Positions 44,901 to 56,778 of a stretch of DNA of 64,000 nt are shown here, piece by piece. The stretch is from NCBI GenBank assembly GCA_032622095.1, contig CP136064.1:176718247-176782246 (forward strand), written 5' to 3'. A program made the position numbers and the translations under genes. Position 1 is the stretch's first letter. Every line of letters begins with the position of its first letter. A model generated the notes under the pieces. The model had not been told where the DNA came from. It worked only from the letters and a program-made list of their open reading frames with translations, and did not search any database. This DNA comes from Siphonodentalium dalli. Lineage: Eukaryota > Mollusca > Scaphopoda > Gadilida > Siphonodentaliidae.

Positions 44901-45295
44901 CGCAGACACACTTTACGTATGAATGCATAATTTATCCCACACCCCAGACAAAACTTGACTACCGATATGCTGATATGGGCAACTTAAAAATCAAATACAA
45001 CCATGTTCAGATTAATACAATCTACAAATATATACAATCCACTTTGGAGTGGGCACTAAACCGCCACAGATGTGTCGACTTACCGATACATCACGCCCAC
45101 TCAAACCAACCCTTGAATATGGATGCTCTCTGTGCCCGAAGGAGACAAGTGCACGCAAGGGGACCAACAGATAAAACACAGCTTCCGGCAGCACCTACTG
45201 ACAGAAGAAATTCAGAAGGGAAGCAAAATAAAACTCAGTGGGTACCTGCAGACTGGAAAGAAACTAAGAAAAGACCATGTCTCCACCGAGAAGCA
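41961..45295. other. no gene recognised
   Basis: AT-rich with short unsupported frames. 44090-44230 is a dispersed repeat also present at 24085-24300. 42240-42260 contains a small perfect inverted repeat (TTTCGCGAAGCGAAA). Confidence 0.4.
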
Positions 45296-45835
45296 ACCCT
45301 AGCTGGGCTTCGAATATACCTCCGAAAGTCATCCGATTTCCACTTACCCATAGCTCTTATTTTGGGCAGCAGAATATTGCTCGACCGCCCATGAACAAGC
45401 CACGATTCGGAATGAGTGTGCTTTAAAACGCGATGTTGCTAACCCTAACTTAGCCAAACACTTATGTAATTTGTCCTGGAAATGACGGCGAGCTAATGGT
45501 GCCCTATTCGAATTCACAAATAAAGGGCCTTCCATGGAGCAACGCAAAATCATAAACTGCGCTAGTAACCTACTGGGACAAAAGACGCTTTGTGGTAAAG
45601 ACGGAATTGTAATGACATGGAGGGAAGCTGAACTATTGTGTTTGAAATAACGGAACTCTACTAAAAGACGGCCCCGATCGAGATCTGGACCCACAATGTC
45701 ATGCAGTTGAATTACTCGTGTCCTGTCAGCCTGATTGGCGGGACAAAGTTGACAAACTCTCGCGAAAGCATAGAACGAAAATGATAATGCTGCCGGAAAC
45801 ATGCCAAGATTATTACGCGCGCCGCGTGTATACTG
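45296..45835 (-). pseudogene. tyrosine recombinase fragment
   Basis: Reads FYAFARVCQLCPANQADR (catalytic Arg kept) and KAHSFRIVACSWAVEQYS (HxxR kept). A frame change then precedes the last box (AMGKWKSDDFRRYIR, with the Tyr). A piece of the N-terminal domain (LAPATRVAHEAALVNF) is separated from it at about 46600-46720. Confidence 0.75.
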
Positions 45836-46744
45836 TCTTAGAGATTCTAGATAGCTGTGAGCGCTGACATTAACATGGCTGTTTTATTTATAGAATGGGA
45901 CATTTTGGGATGATTAAAAGTCGGAGGCCGAGTCCGGTAAAAGGTGTAGTTGGGAATTTCAATTTCGCTTATTGTCGTTAATTAACGTTATGTCAATAAT
46001 GTTGATTTTTGGTTTGTGATAAGCTATGTCAATTTCAAATAAAAGAAATGACAAAGATAATTTGTAAGTTTTATATTTCAACTTTTATAGACCTGTTTCG
46101 TTCTCCAGCCCACTGGGGGTTGTGGTCGGAGACGGCGAAGTCGGCCGCCGTTTCGTTAATTAGGTGCTGGTTGTTATTGTTATTTTAACGGAATTCTGAG
46201 TTGGTCATTCGCGAAACCAATATATTTTATATTCTATAATTACAATCATGTGTATATAATATATGATCTTGAGCGCGTTACCATTTCTGACATTGGTTTT
46301 CTTGTAGCTACTGTCGCCTCACTCTGGTAGAGTTGATAAGATACGTTCCATGATTGGACGAGTGATTGGCAACCTAATATCTTGGGCGTAATCGTTGCAC
46401 ACCGCATAACACCTTATGCACAAGAAATGTACGTGGCTGTAGGATCGTCCATGCTATTTATTTTACGGCAATAGCCAACTGCCGTAATTGTAGATACTAT
46501 TGAACGATATGCATAGCCCTGATTGAATAGGTATGTGCTGAACCACGTGATTAGCAGAGGAGCGACTGCATGGCAATGTTAACGAGATATCAAGTTTCTG
46601 CAGAAACCCTAAAATTTACTAATGCTGCCTCGTGTGCTACTCGAGTTGCTGGCGCCAACGCCTGACTGAGTAGCAATGTCAATGTTTTACCAATTTCTGT
46701 ATGCAGAGATATGCCGGGACGTGCACTGGATCGTGATTGTATAA

Positions 46745-46945
46745 GGGAGCTTTCCGTCTGAATTCGGCAACCTGTAAACGAGATAAGTGATCAGCCAATT
46801 TGTTATAAATTCCGGGACATGTCGGGCTCGGAAACATATACTCTTTTGTAAACAAATTTACACCAGTTTACGGAGGAATTGCTTGTCCCGTGCTGTTTGT
46901 GAATTCACAACTGCCACCACCGCTTCATATATATCTGAGAAAAAT
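46745..46945 (-). pseudogene. RNase H fragment
   Basis: Reads SDIYEAVVAVVNSQT, then a stop, then NKLADHLSRLQVAEFRRKAP, matching the C-terminal RNase H of the intact copy. It abuts the hairpin at 46943. Confidence 0.65.
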
Positions 46946-47023
46946 GTGACGCGTTTGTTTTGTAACTAATTGTCCCATATATCATATATGGGACAATTAG
47001 TTACAAAACAAACGCGTCACATT
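46943..47023. repeat. perfect 81-bp palindrome
   Basis: Two 40-bp arms around a single central base: AATGTGACGCGTTTGTTTTG... on the left and its exact reverse complement on the right. It starts inside the RNase H remnant, so one arm is element sequence and the other an inverted copy of it. Confidence 0.9.
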
Positions 47024-47177
47024 CCAGAACTATGGAGTGAAGAACTAAAACTGCTACGTTAACATGACTGACATCAGCCGCCGCCCATGTTAATGAAAGC
47101 CAGTGTGGTTTATAGACCGCCCCCGCAACCCAGAGAACCTGAAGAATATGTATATAAGTCTAAGGAGGGGTTAGTCA

Positions 47178-47206
47178 ATATATATATATATATATAGCGG
47201 CGGCGG

Positions 47207-47256
<50 letters not shown>

Positions 47257-47275
47257 CTCTCTCTCTCTCTCTCTG
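47178..47275 (+). repeat. TA and TC microsatellites
   Basis: Runs of (TA)n broken by GCGGCGGC, then (TA)n passing into (TC)n. They sit between RNase H and RT remnants. Confidence 0.95.
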
Positions 47276-47489
47276 CTTCTCACGACATCATCATTACTAT
47301 AATTATAATATTTTCATTCCTTCCCGTCCGACCCCCCCTCTACACTTAATAAAACTTAATAAAAGCCCTTGGGCTTGTTGTTTAATCCCATTTCAATCAA
47401 TCGATCATCTATATTATTCTATTTTACTGTAAAATGTTTGTCAAATGTTTAAATATGTTATTATGATTGGAATAAATATGTTTACACCA

Positions 47490-48400
47490 ACTACCTGACA
47501 GGTGAAATTGAGCGCACCCACGAGGGATTGTAATTCCTTTAAAGTAACCCTGCTACGATCGATAAACTGATTAATTAAAGACCTGCATTTTTCTAACTTC
47601 CCCTCTAGCAATTCTATCCCTAAGAAGACCATACATGTACTGGGTTTGAAAGTCTTCTCTTGCGACATTGGTCCGCCCAGCTCATCACATAACTTCAAAA
47701 AAAATTGTAACTGCTTGTTGCAACCTTCATGTGATTCATTTAAAATCATGAAATCGTATATAATATGCACGATATGCTTGATTCCACATTTTTTATTTGC
47801 AACCCAATGTAGCGCCGTACTAAATTTCTCAGGGTGACGCACAGCCCACCGGAAGACACCGATCGTCATAATAATTGCCTTTCCACTTAATTCGTAGCAG
47901 GGGTTTATCTAGAACATGTACTGGTGCCAATCTGAAATCATTCTCAACGTCCGTTTTACTCATAAAAAGAGGGGGCGTCGCTCCGAGTTAAAATCTCAAT
48001 TGCATCTTCAATTGTTTGATATGACACTGATGATTGTTCCTTCAGTTTTGTGTCGTTCGCCGAGTCGCCCTCTGGCAATGGCAGATGGTGTATCATTCTG
48101 TACTCCACGGCAGTCTTCTTGTGAACTACCCCAACTGGTGACACACATATATTCCCAAAATGCTAAATTTCCCGAGTAAAAGGGCCCATTATACCACCTG
48201 CTATGAGCTCTTTTTCAATGTTAGCATCAACCACAGCTGGTAACTCCAATGCTGATTTTAGGTTTAATGGTTCGATTGCTTATGGCTGACGACATGACCC
48301 CAGACGAAAACCGAACGTGAATCCCTCTATCAGTTCCCTTCGAAAATTGGGTTCATAACCTTCCTGTACCTCATCTAGTTTTAGTGTGGGTGGGGGCCCT
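47490..48400 (-). pseudogene. reverse transcriptase fragment
   Basis: N-terminal part: SPVGVVHKKTAVEYRMIHHL. Palm part: KKCGIKHIVHIIYDFMILNE, where the first catalytic Asp of the DD pair is replaced by Tyr. Thumb part: RSRVTLKELQSLVGALNF. Stops separate the pieces. A dead enzyme. Confidence 0.75.
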
Positions 48401-48429
48401 GTCACGAAAAGGCTGTTGTGTTGACCTGT

Positions 48430-49061
48430 TCCTAGATGGACAGTGCACAAATGGGTGGGACACCGGATTACTGCATCTAAAACACATATGTGAATATTTA
48501 CATCTCGGACTAGCAGAACAATGTCTCCCAGAATGATAAATGAAGCATACCCCCGTGGGTAACCCGCATTCCCACTATGTTGCTCTTAGCTGTACCTCTG
48601 ACGGGTTGGGCCCGCAAGGCTAAGTAAAGCGATCCCTAGGAATTGAACGCATGTGTAGCTCCCAGTTTATATGGGCCTATGTCGATTGCTGGTTTGTTAG
48701 TCTCGTATCTGGCTCGGACGCTCCGCTCACTGTTCCGTCCAACTCCACGACGTATAACGCTTCCGCTACATGCCGGAACGTTGCGCCTTAGCGAAGAGGA
48801 ATGAGTCCACTGGTTTGCTTGCTTCAGCTTCAGGAAGAGCAGGTCATAAAATGCCCAGTCTGAACCGATTGAAGCCAAATGGCGGATAATATACGCCTGG
48901 CAGTGGATTAACCCCGGAAATGCTGTTGGCTGTTGCTTCCCCGGGATAAACATAAATATCTCAAATGCTGAAATCCATTGGTCTATATTTGTGATAGACT
49001 TGATGGATTTGGAAAGAACCAAAGCTATTGACGCAGGTCCCTGAGACCCCGAGAATTGCAT
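48430..49061 (-). pseudogene. gag fragment
   Basis: The conserved helical block (NIDQWISAFEIFMFIPGKQQ ... GSDWAFYDLLFLKLKQANQW) and, in another frame at 48430-48560, a Cys/His cluster (CFIYHSGRHC, CKYSHMCFRC). Frameshifted. Confidence 0.65.
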
Positions 49062-49079
49062 ATGTATGTGTCATCAGCA

Positions 49080-49379
49080 CTTGGGCTGTTCATTGGAAGC
49101 AAGGTGGCCATATTTTTATATCCCCAGACCACTGTCACACTTCGAGCTCTGCTGTGATTATTTTGTGTTCCAACGTGTCATTGACTAGATCCACCCACCC
49201 ACTGTATACCTCAATACTAAGCTCATACTGATTATGACGGCGATGAAAGCCAACTTTATTCCTGCGCAGTAGAATGCATAACATAACTGTCTTCACCGAT
49301 GGCGCTTCTAACAACAATTTCCCCCTTCCATTCAAATTGTGTATTAACTTACCTAGTCCAGTTGAAGCAAGATCATTGT
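49080..49379 (-). pseudogene. SGNH hydrolase fragment
   Basis: Reads NDLASTGLGK and then PSVKTVMLCILLRRNKVGFH and EVYSGWVDLVNDTLEH, matching residues ~115-165 of the intact hydrolase; DIKIWPP follows in another frame. The Ser and Asp/His blocks are lost. Confidence 0.65.
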
Positions 49380-49843
49380 ATCACCACACATTCGGGCTAA
49401 AAATCTTTTATTATACTTGAAGCCAGTTCTTGCGCTACTTCAACATTCCCACACTTTTCCCCACAATACGAATGTCTACTTCTTGACTACGCATATAGTT
49501 CTAAAGATGGGATCCCAGTTGAAAAAATACGGAGTGGCTTACGACACGTTTGTGTGTCATATATAGCCAGTAAATACAGAGAAATGAGTTTTTGTGGGTT
49601 TTTTGTATCGCCCATAATTTCGGCTTACCGACATAATGTCTGCGGATCAATTGATCAACAAGAAAATTAATTACTATTTTATAATTATTGATTAAGACAC
49701 TAGCACTGATTGTCACGGGCGAGTTCTCGGTATAAGCTACAAATTGCCGAATTGAAATCAATTGATTGTGTCAACAATATCCCCGAGACAACATAACAGC
49801 GTATTGTGATTGGACTGGAGAAGACAGGCGCTCCCAATCTTAA

Positions 49844-50257
49844 GGGTACGTTCATACACTGGCAAGTTTGCACGGTATGGTTTGCAGGCATTTTGTCGTA
49901 GAAAACGACGTGGTGCCATAATATGAACGGAAACAAGCACATAAAGTGCATCTGCACCACAGTTAACTACGTGCGAAGTAAAAACTCTGTAGTTCCACTA
50001 GTAACGATGCTACCGGAATTTGCCTGTAAATATCATGCAATTATCTCGCAATAATAAATCATACAGGTATTTTAAGGCAAATTCCAATAGCACTGTTACA
50101 AGTGGAATTATATAAATGTTACTTCTCATGTCTTTCGCTTTGGTAAAGATGCATGTTATGTGCACGGTTCCGTTCAAATTCTGGCACCATGTGGTTTTCT
50201 ATGACGAAATGCCCGCAAAAACATACCGTGCAAACTTGCCAGCGTATGGACGTAGCC
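49844..50257. mobile_element. PIF/Harbinger-type MITE, 414 bp
   Basis: TIRs GGGTACGTTCATACACTGGC and the matching GGCTACGTCCATACGCTGGC (reverse complement of the right end), flanked by TAA at 49841-49843 and 50258-50260. The arms stay similar for about 130 bp (GCAAGTTTGCACGGTATG...). Non-coding. Confidence 0.8.
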
Positions 50258-52249
50258 TAAACGGGACAGGTGTACCACTTGAGGTAAAATTGTCAGTCCT
50301 ATAGCTTATTTAAATTGAACACAATATTGAACACGTTCACGTGCATATTGTTTGCAAGTAATAATACAATAGTAAGCATTGCTAGTTGGTCAACCACCGT
50401 CGACGAAAGATATCGCTACCGTCAGATGAGAAAGAAGCTATTTAATTCAGTCGTGTGTGTAGTGCCGTTCGACCTTAAAATCGTCGCGACACCAGGTGGG
50501 ATCAGACCTTACACTCAATAACGACAGCACTGCGTAAATACACTAGCTGTTCACAGCCTGTTCGCAAGATACAATTTATGTTCGTATAAGTTTTCAATCA
50601 GGAGATAGACCATGAACGAAGATTTATGCCGAAGAAAGTTAATTATCTTTTTATCCCCCGCAGGCTCATGAACCAACATGGGGGGAAGCGATATCCATAA
50701 TATGGAATGGGTTTCATTTGTTACATAGTTATTTACTCTTATATAAGGATTAACTGTCATGTGGACTGTTTTTATGGAGATGTAACGGTGAGGTAAGTGG
50801 ACATAACTTGTGTAAAACCCGAAGGGTTTTACATACAAGTTATGTCCACTTACCTCACCGTTACATCTCCATAAAAATAAGTCCACATGACAGTTAATCC
50901 TTATATTTATATACATTTAGCGAAAAAGCCGCTTTTGTAAATATATTTAAATCGAAAAGTGAATCGTGACAAGATCAGCCCAAAATACCCAATAGCACCC
51001 TTGGCAAAAGTTAATAGGAACAATTTCTCTTCATGTTGAAACCCGATGATGTATTAAGTCAATCCTGCGCGAGTCAAAATGCGCCCAAAGCATTACGCGT
51101 TCGTCTTTCCAAACCTAATGACGTATCGATGGTGTTATTAGCTTGGTGTTATGAGGCGTTACGCATTCACCGAGAAATAACTGCAACTAGCCACGTGGGC
51201 GCCGACCAATCAGAATGCTGGATTTAGTGATGACAACACTTAGTGTGTAAATATAAAGTGAATAAGCATGGGCCGAATTCCGTAATAACTTTAGATCTCT
51301 GTATCTCAGTATTCATAATTTTATGTCAAATTTGAATGATCTTTGGTATGCTCAGCGCCATGAACAACGATGGGGATCCAGATGGAACGAGTTTTGTTCA
51401 TTAATTTGTTACAGAGTTAATACCATCGCCCGTCCGTATAACAACGCTACAGTTTTATATCTCAGTCACAAGATGCAAAAACAGAGTTCAGTCCCCTCGT
51501 TACGCTATGTCTGACATGTGTATTTTCCTAATTAAATCTAACATTTTTCATCAAAGTGTTTTGTCAGTTACAATTCACTCTGGCTTGATCTAGACAATTT
51601 TCAAATGAATACGCACAGTTCAGTTTCTCAGAATAATGCAGAATGAATTGTAACCCACAGAAGTCTCATTTAAAACAATGAGTGATTTCCTCTCATGCTC
51701 CATATGTGCTGGAAGCGGTAAGTCCTGCGTAGCAGGGGACTGAACTCTGCATGTAGCTTTGTTGCGTCCATTTATTTGTTGCAGATTTATTGCCCTTTGA
51801 ATATGTTTGTTTTTTTGTTTAGATATTTCTAATTAGTCCACGTCAGAAAATTAATAAACCTTGAGCAGTGGAAAGACACCAGACTGTGCGATATATACAC
51901 TTGTTTTTCTTTAGAATTTTCCGATCTGTCATGTAGTTTCTGGTAACTTGTTATAGGTAAATATGCAACTGAAGACCAAAAAGATAATTCCTCCAATTTA
52001 CAGGTTAAAAATCTGGCGGTAAAGAATACCATCCAATATTCCTGGAGCTGAAGCAATGAGGTGGAATGGGCGTTTCAGTGTCATCATGCCAAACATTACC
52101 AATAGCTTCGTAATTCTCATAAAACTTCAGATGGAAGCAACCTAGTCATCCAATTAAAGATTATATACCCAGTTTGTCGAACATATTGCGGAAAAACTAA
52201 GTTTGACGGGGGATATAGAACAACTTTAGAGCTCTCTATATCTCAGTAA
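50258..52249. other. no gene recognised apart from a hairpin
   Basis: Short frames (for example 51033-51227) have no recognisable domain. Contains the palindrome at 50742-50905. Confidence 0.4.
50742..50905. repeat. 164-bp near-perfect palindrome
   Basis: Arms of about 75 bp (TATAAGGATTAACTGTCATG ... GGTAAGTGGACATAACTTGT) pair around AAACCCGAAGGGTTT with only a few mismatches. A hairpin MITE or an inverted-duplication product. Confidence 0.85.
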
Positions 52250-52477
52250 TCATAAGTCGGATTTCAGTCGGGCTAACACCCCGACAGACCCACACTCAAT
52301 CAGATGTTGCTGCCATGATGGGGAGATGTCTGACCAATGACTGTGGGTCATCTGCCCAAATAGGCTAACATCATCAGCAAACGCTAAGCCGCCGGACGGA
52401 CACGGAGATGACTTTTCGTAGTCCGTAGTATAAGTCATCGAATTATTATCTCCAATTATCTGTATCGTGACAAACAT
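52250..52477 (-). pseudogene. LINE reverse transcriptase fragment
   Basis: The minus-strand frame contains GGLAFADDVSLFGQM, the FADD form of the RT catalytic motif common in non-LTR retrotransposons. The surrounding residues are too few to name a clade. A short related stretch (CGGACGGGCAAGGAGACGAC) recurs at about 52535. Truncated at both ends. Confidence 0.45.
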
Positions 52478-52599
52478 ATCGAAATACAGGTTAACGGGCG
52501 AACGCCCTAGATGGCTCTGATGATGTGGCCGAAAGTTGCCGGACGGGCAAGGAGACGACTTGTCGTAGTCCGTAGTATGTCATCGAATAATTAATGCAT

Positions 52600-53670
52600 A
52601 TACTGTAGTACCCAACGGTCAAATGACGCTGGACAGTCGCGTATTTTTGTCACAATATGATGGACATAAGCGAATTGGGAGATGGTCATCTACATAAACA
52701 ACTTATGAAAGTTTTTATTATTATTAATAAATAGTTTATTTACACTATACATTGCACATGTATATGCATTGTGGTACCAATTTCTTGGTTTACATATTAT
52801 ATCTTACCAAAGATTTTGTGTTTTTTAGGGATCACACGGATATGAGCGATAGCTTGTGCACATTAATTATAATGTTTGTTATGACTACGGAAACCCGATC
52901 TTTACCAGAGTTGTCCAAGATAGACAGTACGGGTGGATATTGACGGTAACCACGGAGCTAGAACTCGTTGAGCGTTCATTACGTGCGCTCGCGAAACAGT
53001 ATGGCGATCAGTCGGATTCGTAGGTACGTACGTTGGTGTCACCCTACTGATTTCACTCCATGACGTCACCCTTACGCAGTACATTCCGGCGACGTTACGG
53101 AGTATATTATAGAGTTGACGCCCTTGGCACTGACTTCCGTTACTAGCTCGTTGCTATATAAACAAACCAGCGATGTGGCTTTTTATTGACAGTCAGTACA
53201 TTCGCCCTGTATACATGTACTTTCAGAAAATACAAAACACCACAACGTTATACCCCACCAATGTCAGTGTCTCGATATCATTTGACCAAATTTCTTGACA
53301 TGAAACCGCGACAGACACGCGTGAAATACATCGCATTGAGTAAACAATGTCCCATTGTTTCAATTCAACTTCAAGATCGCGGTAAAATCAAAACCGCAAT
53401 TTGTAAGTGGTAAACATCTGAAAAAGACGCATGCAGAAACTAATTATTGTGCATATTTATTTCTATTTGAGGTGGCAATTTTTCATGTTTATCAGTATTT
53501 TTAACGATAAGAGCAATGGTAATTGGGGAACTGTATTTTATCTAGCGCATTAAATTTAAAATAAAAAGTTGTGAATTGGCTGAGTGTTTTCTATGGCCGC
53601 ACATTCGTTGATAATTACGAGCCATTTGTTTGTCTAAATAACATTTTTAAGTTCGAAGAGCATTAGAATG
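52600..53670. other. no gene recognised
   Basis: The plus-strand frame 53186-53413 encodes a basic 75-residue sequence of no recognised family. Nothing else found. Confidence 0.35.
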
Positions 53671-53671
53671 T

Positions 53672-53835
53672 GGATAACAGTGTGGTGTTTTGTGATTTCG
53701 GAAAGGTACATGGCGAATATACTGTGGCAAATACCCGTTAATGGGCTCCGGCTCCGCCGTCGCCCATTAACTAAATTTGCCACAGTATATTCGCCATGTA
53801 CCTTTCCGAAATCACAAAACACCACACTGTTATCC
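53672..53835. repeat. 164-bp near-perfect palindrome
   Basis: Arms of about 70 bp (GGATAACAGTGTGGTGTTTT ... GCGAATATACTGTGGCAAAT) around a GC-rich loop with CCCGTTAATGGGC. A hairpin MITE or inverted duplication, unrelated in sequence to those at 46943 and 50742. Confidence 0.85.
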
Positions 53836-53849
53836 CCTAAATAAAATTA

Positions 53850-53985
53850 TTGAAGATTGTAATTGTCATATTTTTGCTAACATTAAATTAAATTAAATTA
53901 AGTAAAATACAGTGAAATTATTTTTTTAATTATTTTGTATTACATTTTTGCGCACGTTGGCATCTATCTGAGTGCATTCTAGTTA
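53850..53985. repeat. dispersed repeat, inverted copy of 18730-18860
   Basis: Shares GCTAACATTAAATTAAATTA, AAATACAGTGAAATTATTTT and TTTTTGCGCACGTTGGCATC with the reverse complement of 18730-18860. Confidence 0.7.
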
Positions 53986-54884
53986 TATATACATTCACCA
54001 CATAACAAGGACACATAACGAACTTTTATTCAATTGTGAAGAAATTATTGTATCATACTGCACATATCAATATATTAGGAGTCTGGTATTTTACATGTAC
54101 CGGATATATATGGCCGACTATTCAAGTTTTATATGCATGGGAACTGACGGTATTGTGGTCTTGGTCTTACTCAATTAATGCGAAGTGTGTACTGTTAGGA
54201 TATTGCAAGTGTTCATTGATTTCAAATTCCAATTATAATTTTAGAGGAATAGGGTTTTTACCCAGGAAGCTAAGTTATTTTAAGGGTATCGTGCCACCGG
54301 TTTTGTGGCGGAGAGTGTGAGCGTATAGTCAATAATTATGAGATTCTGACATGACAATGTTGGTATATAATCGATGACAGTTAAGACTTGCCACAAGCGC
54401 TCTCATAGAAACTCCAATCTCTCATATTGATAGCACGGGCATAACCAGAGCAGACATGCATTCATGACACAATTTGAAGGGCGAACATCAAATCTTCTCT
54501 CTATTTTGAATTGTAAAACGGGAAACGTAACCGTAAATTATGTTTCCTGTCCGGCGTATAGTGTCAACAAATGATGTTCTCTATACTTTCGGTCTCATTT
54601 TATACCGTGTCTGCTTTGTTTTTTAAACATAAAAAACATAGTTATACGTAATGTGTTGAGTCCGTAAATTTAAACAACATCGAAGGCACATTCAAAGTCA
54701 ATGAAACCCAAATCAAAAAAATAAAATCATTAAATAAATATATGGACTAAAACCACAATGGGAGCTTATCAATGGAAGACTACAGCGAAATTGGTATGAA
54801 CCTATTAATACTCTGGGCCTATATACTAATCAACGATATATATCCGTGTGCTATGTAAACGCTTTAGTTATCAGAATCGATTAA

Positions 54885-55284
54885 AGGGGTACTTTTACGC
54901 CATTTTCAATAAAATCCCCATAATAACAACGATCTAATATCGATAATATATAGAAAAATGAGTAATTTGAGTCGAAGATGTATTCTGTAAACGTTCAGGT
55001 TAATAGGTTATCTTAAAATCAAAGTTAATAATTTTTTATATAAATTTAATTTATGGCTGCAGCCATAAATTAAATTACGAATTTCCGTGTACAATCACAA
55101 ATTAATTAACGGATATTGGATTGGGCAAAGCGTGGCACACATGATCGTGTAAAAAATGATGTTGATACGGGGTGTAAACTCAAGACACTCACTGACTAGT
55201 GACTATAACCTTGATTATGAAATAATAAATTTTATTTTCTAGGGAGCGTACTAAATTAAATAGGTCCGGGACCCCGGTACCCCT
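54885..55284. mobile_element. candidate TTAA-flanked MITE
   Basis: TTAA at 54881-54884 and 55285-55288. Tips AGGGGTAC and GTACCCCT. A short internal palindrome (TAATTTATGGCTGCAGCCATAAATTA region, 55041-55077). Short TIRs with TTAA fit Kolobok- or piggyBac-type MITEs. Confidence 0.55.
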
Positions 55285-55709
55285 TTAACAACAGAATGTA
55301 CATTTTATACGGTCATGCGCAGTCTCTTGGTCCGCCATCTATCGAGAATAGAATAAATATTTATTTTGTCCAAACATAATTCCCGTAATTCCTTTTATAT
55401 TAGAATTCATTTTAACGTCCCGTTGGTTGTGTTATTTGTCACGACATAATAGTCAATAGTATCTTTTTTCAACTTCTATAAGTAAAACATTCACTGTTTA
55501 TTTACGGGGACACGTGTTTCGATATTTCAGTGTTCGGCGTCAGACACGTCCCAGTACATTTTTCTTATATTTAGTTACTATTATCTTTCATAATTCGCCT
55601 CGGGGCTTTATACATAGATTGTAGTTATCAGTGCAATAATTTATTTATGTTGCACGAATGAACAATTTGCTAATGCTAATTTTTGCACGAAATTGGGACA
55701 AATGATAAT

Positions 55710-56778
55710 GGGCCATTCTCAGGTAACCGGGACCAAAGCAAAACAAAAAAATTGAAAAATTAATTTTCGTAAACAGTTGTCAACATTATTTATTTGTGAA
55801 GTTGGGTATCCATTGTACATTTAACAGAAGTGGTTAACATATCGATGATATATTCCTATAAAATATGACTCCACGAAGATGGTACCCGCATTTTCAGTGT
55901 ACGACAGATATATGTTACCACAGCATCATTCGAGATAACATCGGTTTTTCGATCTAAGAGGATTTCTGCTATTGCACAATAAGATGTAATGCTCATATCA
56001 GTCCACACGTTGCATATATTGACTGAAAAATCATATCTGGTATGGAATACTTTTTATTTATGGACCATATATACTCTCGTGTTCCAAACTATATTGTTAA
56101 ATGATCCCAGCCGAACCTGTTATATGATAGAAAATACCAATCGGCAAGGTTTAAGACGTTTATTGAGATATGGCAGTAAATGTTGGTAACGTATCTGTCG
56201 AAAAGTAACGTACCACTCCGTGGGCCGAGGCTATGTATCGCTAGCATTTCTTGCACCAATTGTCGAGCAAGTTTTCGATATTATATACTCAAAGACATCC
56301 ATGGGACGGATGTATGGACACAACTTGCAAACCTGATACACATTTTACTTATTGACAAGGCGCAACTTTTGACTTGGTAACGTATCTGTCGCGACGATTT
56401 GCGACAACAACATATCGTGGTGTAAAATATACCGTTCCTGATAAATTTATGCCACCAACGACGTTCTAACATTGTCATGACTACAAATACGTCGACAAAC
56501 CCAATAAAAGTCCAATGTAGCCATTTTTGTGAGTTGTAGGATTAAATAAATTATTCCAACCGAACTTGCGACAGGTTCTTTTGGTTGGATATGGGTATAT
56601 ATCGCTACAGGGTGTCAAAATTATCATGGCGTAGTATCCACATTGTTTAAAATAAATCACAACTGGTTCGTTTCAACCGGAGAGGAACATTTTTGAACAC
56701 GAAAATGGTAGTTTTTGTGTTGAAAGTGGTGTGCGACAAGTAAAACCCGTATTGGTCCCTGTTATCTGAGAATGGCTC
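55710..56778. mobile_element. non-autonomous DNA transposon with ~24-bp TIRs, TAAT duplication
   Basis: The left tip GGGCCATTCTCAGGTAACCG and the right tip, read on the other strand, GAGCCATTCTCAGATAACAG, both continue GGACCAA. TAAT flanks each end (55706-55709, 56779-56782). Internally GGTAACGTATCTGTCG occurs twice (about 56183, 56376). No transposase frame. Superfamily not assigned. Confidence 0.6.

Larger units (their letters stand above)
45296..49379 (-). pseudogene. degraded Ngaro-like retrotransposon copy
   Basis: Fragments of all four frames occur in the same order and strand as the intact copy: SGNH hydrolase (49080-49379), gag (48430-49061), RT (47490-48400), RNase H (46745-46945) and tyrosine recombinase (46600-46720 and 45296-45835). 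They are interrupted by stops, frameshifts, a perfect hairpin, a microsatellite and about 0.75 kb of foreign sequence (45840-46590). It is diverged from the intact copy, so it is an older subfamily. Termini and split repeats were not found. Confidence 0.8.

Noticed and set aside
47178-47275. GCGGCGGC inside the TA repeat as a regulatory site
   Set aside because: A simple interruption of a microsatellite, with no supporting context.
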